From contig JAEWMQ010000021.1 in NCBI GenBank assembly GCA_023393125.1, positions 1 to 64,000 of the forward strand: a DNA stretch of 64,000 bases. Reading direction: 5' to 3'. The notes below the pieces were generated by a model, which saw only the letters and a list, made by a program, of their open reading frames with translations, did no database searches and was not told the origin of the DNA. The position numbers were made by a program, and so were the translations under genes. The DNA is from Bacillota bacterium (GTDB taxonomy: Bacteria > Bacillota > Clostridia > Lachnospirales > Cellulosilyticaceae). This document shows, piece after piece, positions 1-8,674 of this stretch (positions are counted from its first letter, which is position 1; every line of letters begins with the position of its first letter).

Positions 1-42
1 TATTTTTAGGATTTAAGGATATAATATAAATGGGTGATAATT

Positions 43-1515
43 ATGCTAACTAGAAAAGACACTAAAACTCGATTACAAATGGAATTCACATCTTTAGAAA
101 ATCTTGTACCATCAGACCACTTATTAAGAAAAATAGATAAGGCTATGGATTTTTCTTTCATTTACGACGAACTTGAAGACTTGTATTCTTCTGCTGGAAG
201 ACCAAGTATTGATCCAGTTGTACTTATTAAGATTGTTCTTATTCAACATCTATTCGGAATCCCTTCAATGCGTCAAACCATTAAAGAGATAGAAGTAAAT
301 CTAGCCTATAGATGGTTTCTTGGTTATGGAATGACTGAAAAAATACCTCATTTCTCCACCTTCAATAAGAATTATGAACGTCGTTTCAAACATAGTGACC
401 TATTTCAAAAAATCTTTATTAAGGTTCTTGAGCAAGCTGAAAACTATAAACTTATTAATCCAGAACAAATATATATCGATTCAACTCATATCAAAGCCAG
501 TGCTAATAAAAAGAAATATAAAAAAGTTCTAAAAGCAGTTCCAGCTAAAAATTATCAAGAAGAGCTTGATAAAGCCATTGAAGAAGATAGAAAAAATCAT
601 AACAAGAAATCTCTTAAAAAAAAAGAAAATCTCACTCCTGACATGAAAGAAGTTATTCAAAGTACAAGTGATAAAGATAGTGGTATGTTTTATAAAAATG
701 AAAAAGAAAAATGTTTTGCCTATCTTGCCCATACTGCATGTGATGATAGTAACTTTATAGTTGGATTTGAAGTAACCGCAGGTAATGTTCATGATAGTGT
801 AGCTTTTAAAGATGTGTATGATAAAGTAAAAGAGAGATATAAACAAGGCATGAAACGCCTTGCAGTAGATGCAGGATACATCACTCCTCATATATGTAAA
901 ACGCTTATAGAGGATGGAATTGATCCTGCAATCCCTTATAAAAGGCCTATGACAAAAGAAGGCTATTTAAAAAAATATGATTATGCATACGATGAGTATT
1001 ATGATTGTTATGTTTGTCCTAATAATGCAGTACTAAAGTATTCAACAACTAATAGGGATGGATATAAGGAGTACAAATCTAATCCTGATGATTGTAAAGA
1101 GTGTGGTTATCGTATGAAGTGCACTAACAGTAAAAAGGCTCAAAAGCTCATTACAAGACATGTTTGGGAAGAATACATAGAAGAGTCTAATCATTTAAGA
1201 CACGTACCAATCATAAAGGGAACTTATAAAAGAAGAAAAGAAACAATAGAACGTGTATTTGCTGATGCTAAAGAAAAGCATGGGATGAGATATACAAGAC
1301 TAAGGAGTGTGGCAAAGGTTACCATGGAAGTCACGCTTATTTTTGCATGCATGAATTTAAAAAAGTTAGCAACAAGACTTTGGAAGAAGGGTAAGGGAGC
1401 CCTTTATTATCGTAAAGAAATCCAATTATATTTCCTGATAAATCCAAATATCCATAAACCCATGAGAAAACGGCTAATTGGAAATTTCCAACTAGCCGTT
1501 TTGTCTACAATCTGA
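43..1515 (+). CDS. IS1182-family DDE transposase
   Basis: Cut-and-paste transposase of about 490 residues. The N-terminal half carries the family's conserved region (GRPSIDPVVLIKIVLIQ, HFSTFNKNYERR). The DDE residues are visible as YIDSTHIKASANKKK, LAVDAGYITP and the C-terminal ETIERVFADAKEKHGMRY. A lysine-rich segment near residues 180-205 separates the first two. A cysteine cluster (CYVCP, CKECGYRMKC) near residues 325-370 is usual in the family. The start is taken at ATG 43 because GGGTGAT lies just upstream; a GTG at 34 is in the same frame. The reading frame looks intact, so the protein may be active. The last codons run through a perfect-looking hairpin, so the very C-terminus may differ from relatives. 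Confidence 0.93.
   Translation: MLTRKDTKTRLQMEFTSLENLVPSDHLLRKIDKAMDFSFIYDELEDLYSSAGRPSIDPVVLIKIVLIQHLFGIPSMRQTIKEIEVNLAYRWFLGYGMTEKIPHFSTFNKNYERRFKHSDLFQKIFIKVLEQAENYKLINPEQIYIDSTHIKASANKKKYKKVLKAVPAKNYQEELDKAIEEDRKNHNKKSLKKKENLTPDMKEVIQSTSDKDSGMFYKNEKEKCFAYLAHTACDDSNFIVGFEVTAGNVHDSVAFKDVYDKVKERYKQGMKRLAVDAGYITPHICKTLIEDGIDPAIPYKRPMTKEGYLKKYDYAYDEYYDCYVCPNNAVLKYSTTNRDGYKEYKSNPDDCKECGYRMKCTNSKKAQKLITRHVWEEYIEESNHLRHVPIIKGTYKRRKETIERVFADAKEKHGMRYTRLRSVAKVTMEVTLIFACMNLKKLATRLWKKGKGALYYRKEIQLYFLINPNIHKPMRKRLIGNFQLAVLSTI
1467..1502 (+). terminator. Hairpin at the 3' end of the transposase gene
   Basis: Two 18-base arms (AAAACGGCTAATTGGAAA and its complement, one mismatch) meet directly at 1484/1485 and end in TTTT followed by GTCT. 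The hairpin lies inside the last codons of the transposase and looks like an intrinsic terminator or the inner part of the element's right end. Confidence 0.6.
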
Positions 1516-1539
1516 TAGGACCCTAAGGGTCCTATTTTA
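1515..1539 (+). terminator. Terminator hairpin after the transposase gene
   Basis: Ten-base arms ATAGGACCCT and AGGGTCCTAT around a single base, followed by TTTAA on the plus strand. It would stop plus-strand transcripts before they run into the convergent lipoprotein gene. Confidence 0.6.
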
Positions 1540-1550
1540 AATAGACTTAT

Positions 1551-3086
1551 CTATTTTTTTGTAGCATTAAATGCATCCATTTGTTTTTGCATTTCAGCTA
1601 AGATATCTTGCATACCACCATCATTAAGTGCCTTAACAGCTTTTGGTAATGTTTCATCTGGATTTGAAGCACCTACTTGCATACCAGGTACAAATTCATT
1701 CCATACGTTTGTACATTGAGCAATTTGTGTTGTTACAGGAGCTGGATCAAATACGAATCCAAGAGATTGTGTTTTTGTACCTGCAGCATTAAAGGCTTCA
1801 AATTGTGCCCATTTATCTGTAGGGTCTAACTCTGTTAAGTAGTTGATTAATTGGTTACCAAATGCCCAACCAAGACCTGGATTGTATTTAGCTTGGTTAT
1901 CAGTACCTTTAATTTGGTTATCACTAATCTTTGTATAGTGAGTACCTTCGATACCAAAGTTAATTAAGTTATTAACTGTAGCATCTGTATTAAATAATTC
2001 TAAGAACATCATAGCTCTTTCTGGGTTTTTAGAGGTTGCAGAGATAGCTTGCATTGAACCTGTTGTTTCACGGTTAGAAATAATTGGTTGTGTTAACTCA
2101 ATTTGTACATATGATTGACCTTGAGCATTTGATTCTTCTACATCTTTTGTTGGTTTTAAAGAACGAACGGCACAGAAGATTTTACCAGCTTTTTGATCTG
2201 CATTGTAATCTGTTACAGATGCAGCATCCTCACGGATATACCCCTTTTGCATAAAGCTATTCATTAATTTAAAGTGCTCAAGTGTTTCTGGTTGTTCTAA
2301 TTGGTCAAATACTTTACTATTATCAGTATTATATACAGCACCTGGTGTTGTATCATTATTAATGATATCAAAATCTAAAATTCTCATTGCAGATTCATTT
2401 GGTGTACCTTCTAAAGCATACATATTAGGTTCTTTTTCCTTAATAATTTGGAAGAATGGTTCCATATCAGCTAGTGTTTTAACACCTGATAAATCCATAT
2501 TATACTTTTCAGCAATATCCTTACGAACTAAAAGACCCCATGAATGAGCTTTTTCTTTATTAGCTGGAATAGCATAGTTCACACCATTGATACGAGAACC
2601 ACTTAAGAAGTCTTCTCCTAAAATTTCTTTTGTTTTTGGAGCATATTTGTCCATAAGATCATTAAGTGGTACAAAGGCACCTTTAGCAGATTGTGTATAG
2701 TAGTTATTAGCCCAGTTAGATGTAAAGCAAATATCAAATGTTTCACCAGCAGAAGTCATTTGTATAAGTCTGTCATTATATGTTCCCCAATCATAACATT
2801 GAAGTTTAATTGTACAGTTAAGTTTTGTATTTTCTGCAATATACTTATTAACTGCTTCCTCTACAAGTGCTGTATCTTCTTGTTGTTGATTACCGATAAA
2901 ATACCATGTAAGCTCAACGGCTTCTAATGGTTTCTCGGATTCTGCAGGTGTCTCGCTTGGTGCAGCTGATTCACTTGGTGCTGGTGTTGCAACCACTTCA
3001 CTACCTGGTTTACAACCTGTTAATGCCATACTAAGTACACATGCGGTCCCTACAAATACTGTAAGAGTTTTCTTTAATAATTTCAT
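1551..3086 (-). CDS. Extracellular solute-binding lipoprotein (LplA/LipO-like, DUF3502 C-terminus)
   Basis: Sugar-binding receptor of an ABC importer, 511 residues, anchored outside the membrane. The N-terminus has a basic start, a hydrophobic stretch and a lipobox MALTGC, giving Cys 25 as the lipid site. A Ser/Pro/Glu-rich linker (SESAAPSETPAESEKP) follows. The body is a family 1 solute-binding fold, and the C-terminal 130 residues resemble the DUF3502 region found in LipO proteins of oligosaccharide importers. AGGAGG sits just before the ATG. It is the last gene of the permease operon (3146-5011), a usual order for LplB-LplC-LplA type systems. The substrate cannot be read from the sequence; plant or host oligosaccharides are a guess. 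Confidence 0.9.
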   Translation of the reverse strand: MKLLKKTLTVFVGTACVLSMALTGCKPGSEVVATPAPSESAAPSETPAESEKPLEAVELTWYFIGNQQQEDTALVEEAVNKYIAENTKLNCTIKLQCYDWGTYNDRLIQMTSAGETFDICFTSNWANNYYTQSAKGAFVPLNDLMDKYAPKTKEILGEDFLSGSRINGVNYAIPANKEKAHSWGLLVRKDIAEKYNMDLSGVKTLADMEPFFQIIKEKEPNMYALEGTPNESAMRILDFDIINNDTTPGAVYNTDNSKVFDQLEQPETLEHFKLMNSFMQKGYIREDAASVTDYNADQKAGKIFCAVRSLKPTKDVEESNAQGQSYVQIELTQPIISNRETTGSMQAISATSKNPERAMMFLELFNTDATVNNLINFGIEGTHYTKISDNQIKGTDNQAKYNPGLGWAFGNQLINYLTELDPTDKWAQFEAFNAAGTKTQSLGFVFDPAPVTTQIAQCTNVWNEFVPGMQVGASNPDETLPKAVKALNDGGMQDILAEMQKQMDAFNATKK

Positions 3087-3145
3087 TTAATCTCCTCCTA
3101 AAATTAAGTTGATTTTAAAACTAAGTGATCTTTATATTAAACCTA

Positions 3146-4057
3146 CTATTCTTTCGTTGCTCCCAAAGTAATACCTTTTTCAAAGTAACGTTGGAAGAAT
3201 GGATAAGCAAGAACAATAGGTCCAATAGCAACAATAGCCATAGCCATACGTGCCGTTTCAGATGGTACATTTTTAACAAGTTCTGGATTACCAGACATCT
3301 TAGCTAAGTTAGCAATCTTAGACTCAAGTTGGTAAATTAAGTATTGTAGGTTATATAATTTTTCACTATCAATGTAAAGTAACGGACCATACCAGTCATT
3401 CCAGTAAACTAGCATCACCATCATGAGCATAGTGGCAATAACTGGTTTAGATAGTGGCAATACAATTTTAAAGTAAGTTTTAAATTCACTTGCACCGTCA
3501 ATTTGAGCTGCTTCAATCAGTGATTGAGAAATACTTGTACGGTAATACGTACGGATAATCATCACATTAAAAGCACTAAATAAGTTCATTAATACTAAGG
3601 CACCTATTGTATCTTTTAAGTGAAGAACCTTTACATATACCATGTAAGTAGGAACAAGTCCTCCAGAGAATAGCATGGTAATAACTGCAATCAAGTTAAA
3701 TATACGACGGTATTTAAAATCCTCTCTCGCAAGTGGATAAGCATAAAGTGCCATAATGGCAACACCTAAGAGACCTCCAAATAAAGTACAGAAAATAGAA
3801 ACACCATAAGCATTTAAAATAGCTCTACCATTGGTAAAAATATAGTTAACTGCTGCCATACTATATTTACTTGGAAGCAACTTATAGCCTTCTAAAGCAA
3901 TAGTTGTCTCATCTGTAATGGTTACCATGAAAACAAGTAACATTGGATAAATACATATAATAGCTAGCATAATAAAGACGATATGCCAAATCACATTACT
4001 TACCATTGAAATTTGAATACTTGAATCTTCATTAACATGTAAATTATTTTTCTTCAT
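3146..4057 (-). CDS. Carbohydrate ABC transporter permease, LplC/YtcP type
   Basis: Integral membrane permease, 303 residues with about six membrane segments. The first is at residues 24-46, and the last lies near FPFFQRYFEKG. The cytoplasmic EAA loop that docks the ATPase is visible as EAAQIDGASEFKTYFKIVLPLSKP, with the conserved EAA and G at the normal spacing. The C-terminal FFQRYFEKGITLGATKE is typical of this permease class. Start supported by AGGGAGGG. It overlaps nothing and lies 12 bases after the partner permease, so the two are cotranscribed. No ATP-binding subunit is encoded anywhere in the locus, so an MsmX-like shared ATPase is expected elsewhere. Confidence 0.92.
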   Translation of the reverse strand: MKKNNLHVNEDSSIQISMVSNVIWHIVFIMLAIICIYPMLLVFMVTITDETTIALEGYKLLPSKYSMAAVNYIFTNGRAILNAYGVSIFCTLFGGLLGVAIMALYAYPLAREDFKYRRIFNLIAVITMLFSGGLVPTYMVYVKVLHLKDTIGALVLMNLFSAFNVMIIRTYYRTSISQSLIEAAQIDGASEFKTYFKIVLPLSKPVIATMLMMVMLVYWNDWYGPLLYIDSEKLYNLQYLIYQLESKIANLAKMSGNPELVKNVPSETARMAMAIVAIGPIVLAYPFFQRYFEKGITLGATKE

Positions 4058-4069
4058 CGCTTTCCCTCC

Positions 4070-5011
4070 CTAAATAATGCCGGCATTCTTATCATATTTT
4101 CGAGCAAGTGCATTAAATGAGAGAACAATGATGAGACCTAGTACAGCTTGGTAGAAACCTGCTGCAGATGCAAGCCCTAAATCACCCGTTTGCCTAAATG
4201 CCCTAAAAACATAGGTATCAATAGTGTTTGTTACTGCTTGCAATGCACCTGTATTCTTTGGTACCGTAAAGAAAAGCCCCATATCTGTATAGAACATTCT
4301 ACCTAAACGAATAAGAACTAAGGTAATCATAAGAGGGATCAAACTTGGAATCGTAATATGCCAAATTTGCTTAAACCGAGAAGCGCCATCTACTGCTGCT
4401 GCTTCATAAAGTTCCTTATTAATACCAACGATTGTTGCCAAATACATAATGCTGTCGTAGCCAGTCCATTTCCACGTGTTAACAATTACTAAAATGTATG
4501 GCCAGTATTGTGGTGACTCATACCAGTTCACTCGGTCTAATCCCATTGAGTTGAGTAATTGATTAACAACACCTAACTTTCCACTAAGCAGACCAAATAC
4601 TAAGTACTGAATAACTACCCAAGATAAAAAATAAGGTAAGAAGAAAACACTTTGGTAAACCTTACCAGCACGTTTCTGCCTTAACTCATTTAAACCAATA
4701 GCGAGTAAGATAGGCAACGTTATACCAATAATGATAAAGATGACGTTATATCCTATGGTGTTTCTTGTTACTTCCCAAGCCTTACTTGTGCCAAATAAGT
4801 ACTTGAAGTTGTTGAAACCGTTCCAACCTGATCCAAAGAGCTTTGTATAAGTATCCATCTTCCTAAAAGCGAACACTAAACCAAACATAGGGAGATAATT
4901 ATTAAATAACATAACAATTAATCCAGGCAGCAACATAATGAATAGTGCAATATTCTTTTTAAATTCCTCCAAAACAGTGGTATTTTGTTTTGTTTTTGCT
5001 TTATTACTCAT
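4070..5011 (-). CDS. Carbohydrate ABC transporter permease, LplB/YteP type
   Basis: Partner permease of about 313 residues. The first membrane segment is IALFIMLLPGLIVMLF, followed by the MFGLVFAFRKM segment typical of LplB. The EAA loop reads ELYEAAAVDGASRFKQIWHI. The frame is open upstream to 5053, but the internal ATG at 5011 is preferred because TAAGGAGA lies 9 bases before it, whereas the upstream ATG has no ribosome site. First gene of a three-gene unit with the LplC-like permease and the lipoprotein. The spacing of 12 bases to the next gene and the same strand support one transcript. The gene is immediately downstream of its probable two-component regulators. Confidence 0.92.
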   Translation of the reverse strand: MSNKAKTKQNTTVLEEFKKNIALFIMLLPGLIVMLFNNYLPMFGLVFAFRKMDTYTKLFGSGWNGFNNFKYLFGTSKAWEVTRNTIGYNVIFIIIGITLPILLAIGLNELRQKRAGKVYQSVFFLPYFLSWVVIQYLVFGLLSGKLGVVNQLLNSMGLDRVNWYESPQYWPYILVIVNTWKWTGYDSIMYLATIVGINKELYEAAAVDGASRFKQIWHITIPSLIPLMITLVLIRLGRMFYTDMGLFFTVPKNTGALQAVTNTIDTYVFRAFRQTGDLGLASAAGFYQAVLGLIIVLSFNALARKYDKNAGII

Positions 5012-5163
5012 TCGCTTCACTCTCCTTACACTCATACTATTACTTTTTACCATTTTTATTAATAGAATATGTTGTATATTTGTATATTTTTCATTAATAC
5101 AACATCTATAAAATAGTACAACAATTATTTGCTAGTTTTTATTTATACTTAAGTTTTTGTTTG

Positions 5164-5194
5164 TATATCTATTCATTATTAATTGATAGATATA
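5164..5194 (-). promoter_or_regulatory. Dyad upstream of the permease operon, possible regulator site
   Basis: Perfect nine-base arms TATATCTAT (5164-5172) and ATAGATATA (5186-5194) are separated by 13 bases, so their centres are 22 bases apart, about two DNA turns. The dyad lies about 150 bases before the permease start, where an AraC-type activator would be expected to bind. The region 5012-5212 is otherwise AT-rich with TTGTA repeats; a weak promoter such as TTGTAC with TATTAA 17 bases later near 5095-5125 is possible. Binding by the adjacent YesN-like regulator is inference. Confidence 0.4.
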
Positions 5195-5212
5195 ATAGGT
5201 GTGTATTTTTAG

Positions 5213-5245
5213 CAAAAAAATAACCCCTAAACTTAGGGGTTATTT
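5213..5245 (-). terminator. Intrinsic terminator of the two-component operon
   Basis: Thirteen-base perfect stem (AAATAACCCCTAA with TTAGGGGTTATTT) and a short loop, followed on the minus strand by a run of seven T. It lies directly after the response regulator gene and separates it from the permease operon. Confidence 0.9.
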
Positions 5246-5258
5246 CATAAGTAATTGA

Positions 5259-6869
5259 TTAAATTTGCTTGTCCTTATATTCTGTAGGTGTCATATTCAC
5301 ATATTTTTTGAAAATCTTGGAGAAATAGTGAGGATCTTGAATGCCTACTAATTCAGCAACTTCATAGGTCTTATATTTATTATCTTTTAGTAATTCTTTA
5401 GCTTTTGCAATACGTACTTCATTTAAATACTCTACAAAATTCTTACCTAGCTCTTTTTTAAACATACGACTTAAATAGTAGGTACTTACATACGTATGTT
5501 CTGCAAGCTCATTTAGGGTGATCGACATATTATAATTTTCACAAATGTAGTCTATGGCCTTTTGCAAGATTTGATTAATGTTCTTTTTATTGTAACGATT
5601 AATACGATGAACTACACTCATAGCCACTTGTTCTAAAAGATCCTGTAATTCTTTAATTTGTGAGGCATTATCAATAAGTTTATATAAACTCGAAATATCA
5701 TGGCTTAAATCTTTATCTTGTACTTCCAAGTTTTTAATAGAAATACGAATCATATTAATTTCGTAAATAAGATTCCAATAAAAGGTCTTAATATACTCAG
5801 GATCTAGGTTAGTTTGTATAACCTTATCATTAATTTGCCCTAATATATTTACCACATCTTCCTCATTTCCAGTCTTGATAGTATTACATAAAATCTTGTC
5901 AATACCATCAAAAGCAATGTTGTCTTGCCCCTTATAAAAGCCTGAAAGATCACGATATAAAATAATCGAGCTATTTCCCATATAAAAACGATAGGCTAAG
6001 GCATTTTTACATTCCATCATTTTTTCATGGAGTTCATCTACATCTTTTCCTTTCGTACTAATAGCAATACTTACTGTAAAATCAAAACAACTTTCTATAA
6101 GCTGTTGTATACTATGTACTTTTTTATAAACACCTTCTTCTAAAAGTTCTGCTACCTCATGTGTTCCTATTACAAAAGCAATCTGCTTATTATTAAGTAC
6201 AATTTTTTCCACTTTAAACTCTTCTGCAAACATTTCTTCTACTGTATTCACAATACCAAACTGATAAAGCTGCCTCTGATAAGGCTCTCTTTTTTTAGAA
6301 TCACCATCAATTTCAAGCATAATCATTACAAACTCGTTGATTTGAATCCCATAAAGTTCAAATCCTTCTTTAATTTCTTCCTCATTAATATTGATTTGAA
6401 AAATAATATCATAAAGAAGTTTTTCTTTTAAAATAGGAATACTCTCTTCAAAACATTTTCTAAGCTTTTTAGTTTCTAACTGGTCATCTCTTTGATACTT
6501 AAGTTCAATAACAGCACGTTTAACTACCTCACAAATATCTTCTATACTAGAAGGTTTTAAAATATAATCAAAAGCTCCAATTTTAATAGCTTCTTGCATA
6601 TAACTAAATTCTCTATACCCAGATAAAATAATAAATTTACTATGAGGTACAATCCTTTTAGCTGACTTAATCATCTCTAAGCCATTAATCTCTGGCATAT
6701 TAATATCTGCAAAAACTAAATCTGGTTTATATGCTTCTATTTTTTCTAACCCTTCTACGCCATCACTAGCTTCTCCACAAATTTCACACTGAAACTTTTT
6801 CCAATTAATAATATTAATTAGTCCCTTGCGAATGGTTGGTTCATCATCAATAATAAGTACCTTAAACAT
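5259..6869 (-). CDS. YesN-type response regulator (receiver plus AraC DNA-binding domain)
   Basis: Transcription regulator of 536 residues. The N-terminal receiver domain starts VLIIDDEPTIRKG with acidic pocket D8-D9 and the phosphorylation site D55 in DLVFADINMP; the conserved Lys is in YILKPSS. A long middle region of about 280 residues is typical of YesN proteins. The C-terminal AraC domain covers about residues 435-534, with both helix-turn-helix units (ITLNELAEHTYVSTYYLSRMFKKELG, then TYEVAELVGIQDPHYFSKIFKKY). It lies 13 bases after the YesM-like kinase gene and ahead of the permease operon, so it most likely activates that operon when the kinase senses sugar. The signal is unknown. Confidence 0.95.
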   Translation of the reverse strand: MFKVLIIDDEPTIRKGLINIINWKKFQCEICGEASDGVEGLEKIEAYKPDLVFADINMPEINGLEMIKSAKRIVPHSKFIILSGYREFSYMQEAIKIGAFDYILKPSSIEDICEVVKRAVIELKYQRDDQLETKKLRKCFEESIPILKEKLLYDIIFQININEEEIKEGFELYGIQINEFVMIMLEIDGDSKKREPYQRQLYQFGIVNTVEEMFAEEFKVEKIVLNNKQIAFVIGTHEVAELLEEGVYKKVHSIQQLIESCFDFTVSIAISTKGKDVDELHEKMMECKNALAYRFYMGNSSIILYRDLSGFYKGQDNIAFDGIDKILCNTIKTGNEEDVVNILGQINDKVIQTNLDPEYIKTFYWNLIYEINMIRISIKNLEVQDKDLSHDISSLYKLIDNASQIKELQDLLEQVAMSVVHRINRYNKKNINQILQKAIDYICENYNMSITLNELAEHTYVSTYYLSRMFKKELGKNFVEYLNEVRIAKAKELLKDNKYKTYEVAELVGIQDPHYFSKIFKKYVNMTPTEYKDKQI

Positions 6870-6882
6870 TATATTTCCTCCC

Positions 6883-8655
6883 TTAGTCTCTAATGGGTAA
6901 ATATAGCTTCATTTTAGTGTAAGTTTCATATTCACTTTCTATTTGTAATCCATAATCTTTCCCGAAAAATAATTTAACTCTTCCATTTACATTGGCGAGA
7001 CCGATACTTTTACGATTATCTCCTAATATATAATCATCTCTATCTTCTCTAAACTTTTGATTGAAGTCTTCTACTTCTTCTGGAAGAATACCTTTTCCAT
7101 TATCCATCACTTCTATATATATAGTTTCATCTTCTCTTCGAATCGTTAACTTAATTATCCCTTTCTTCCTCATCTTATCTATACCATGATAAATAGCATT
7201 TTCTACAAGTGGTTGTAAAATTAATTTGGGTACTTCTTGTCCCAATAAGCTTGTATCTATTTCACTCTCATAACTTAAACGTTCCCCATAACGATTTTTC
7301 ATAATCAGCAAATAATGATCAATATATTTTAGCTCTTTACTTAACGGTACCATAGGATTTCCCTTACCAATGCTAGCTTCAATGAGTGCTCCTAGAGCGG
7401 TAACCATATCTCTAATTTCAGGTACATTATTAAGCTGCGCCATCCAATTAATTGATTCTAGTGTATTAAATAAAAAGTGGGGATTAATTTGTGCTTGAAG
7501 TGCTTTAAGCTCTGCTCCTCGCCTTGTGAGTTCTTCTTTATAAACTCGGTTAAGTAGATTATCTATTTCCAGAGACATCTTATTAAAGCACTTACTTAAA
7601 TAACCAAGCTCATCTTCTCTATCAACAATAACTTCTTGATGAATATTCTCTTCTTCTACCTTTTTAATGCTATGTACCAACCGATTAATCGGACTTAAAA
7701 TATCCATGGCCATTAAAATACTAAAAATAGACAGTAATAAGATTGTAAAGGTCATGACAATGATAAATAAAAATCTAAAGTGACTCATTTCTTCATTAAC
7801 GAGTTGATTTAAAGAACCTTCTGCTATGATTTTCCATTCTGTGCCTTCAATATTCATAAAGGCTAATAGACGCTGCTCTTTTTTGTCAATACGGTAACCC
7901 CAATTAGCTTGTTGATTGGAAATCCATTCATTTTCTTTTTCATTGTACCAATCTTCTTCTGTTCCTATAATCCACTTATTATCCTTAGATAGGATATTGA
8001 TACTTTGCATAAATTCTGTCGATAAATCATTATAAACATCTTTAAGTCTTTGCCTATTAATTTCCAAAATAATAAGTCCTCGTTCACCAAAGTCATCACT
8101 ATCATAAATCATACGAATGAGATATAAATGACGTACTTTGTTTTCCTCATCTACTTCCGTATACCAAATAGGCTTATGCTGAGCTAATCTAGCTTTTTCT
8201 AACATCGCTTTAAAAGAAGCACTACTTTCGATACTTACACCACCAGCATTTAAGTCATAGCTATATTCATATTCATTTAAAGAAGCCAATGTTATAGACT
8301 GGATTTCCTTATTACTCAAACAAATACGCCGCAGTAGGTTATAACAATAGTCTCTTAAATCTTCTGTTGCTACATCTGACTTCTTTTCATCTAAAATAGC
8401 ATACATCTTAGCATCGTATAAAATATCATCTGTAATACTCACCAAATTACTAGAAAAATCATTCATACGTAATTCAATCATTTTCAGCAAATCAGCTGAA
8501 TAACTAACCGATTTATTTTGAATGATACTTTCTGTATTCTTATAAAACATCATGCCCATAAACGCCATAGGAATAATAATCTGTACTGAAAATAATAAAA
8601 GCAACTTTTGTTTAATAGACATCTTTTTGTAAAATTTTTTAATATGATTAAACAT
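6883..8655 (-). CDS. YesM-type sensor histidine kinase
   Basis: Membrane sensor kinase of 590 residues. It has one membrane segment near residues 18-40 and an extracytoplasmic sensing domain of about 255 residues. A second membrane segment (FLFIIVMTFTILLLSIFSILMAM in part) lies around 295-318 and is followed by a HAMP linker. The His_kinase module has the phospho-acceptor in NPHFLFNTLE (His near 393), and the ATPase N box is LVENAIYHG near 482 with DNGKGI near 516. GGGGGAGG precedes the start. It sits between a solute-binding protein gene (19 bases upstream) and its response regulator (13 bases downstream), so the three form one sensory operon. The periplasmic-type binding protein may present the ligand to the kinase, which is inference. 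Confidence 0.95.
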   Translation of the reverse strand: MFNHIKKFYKKMSIKQKLLLLFSVQIIIPMAFMGMMFYKNTESIIQNKSVSYSADLLKMIELRMNDFSSNLVSITDDILYDAKMYAILDEKKSDVATEDLRDYCYNLLRRICLSNKEIQSITLASLNEYEYSYDLNAGGVSIESSASFKAMLEKARLAQHKPIWYTEVDEENKVRHLYLIRMIYDSDDFGERGLIILEINRQRLKDVYNDLSTEFMQSINILSKDNKWIIGTEEDWYNEKENEWISNQQANWGYRIDKKEQRLLAFMNIEGTEWKIIAEGSLNQLVNEEMSHFRFLFIIVMTFTILLLSIFSILMAMDILSPINRLVHSIKKVEEENIHQEVIVDREDELGYLSKCFNKMSLEIDNLLNRVYKEELTRRGAELKALQAQINPHFLFNTLESINWMAQLNNVPEIRDMVTALGALIEASIGKGNPMVPLSKELKYIDHYLLIMKNRYGERLSYESEIDTSLLGQEVPKLILQPLVENAIYHGIDKMRKKGIIKLTIRREDETIYIEVMDNGKGILPEEVEDFNQKFREDRDDYILGDNRKSIGLANVNGRVKLFFGKDYGLQIESEYETYTKMKLYLPIRD

Positions 8656-8674
8656 ACGCCTCCCCCTAATCGGT

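Larger units (their letters stand above)
1..1539 (+). mobile_element. IS1182-like insertion sequence, left end not resolved
   Basis: One transposase gene followed by two hairpins fills the left edge of the window. The terminal inverted repeats could not be identified. The 33 bases before the gene show no obvious match to the right flank, so the left end probably lies before base 1. The right boundary is set at the hairpin that ends near 1539, just before the neighbouring lipoprotein gene stops at 1551. Element limits are therefore approximate; only the transposase itself is well supported. Confidence 0.5.

Noticed and set aside
529..891. 120-codon minus-strand frame inside the transposase
   Set aside because: Shadow of the coding strand; Phe/Ile-rich composition and no ribosome site.
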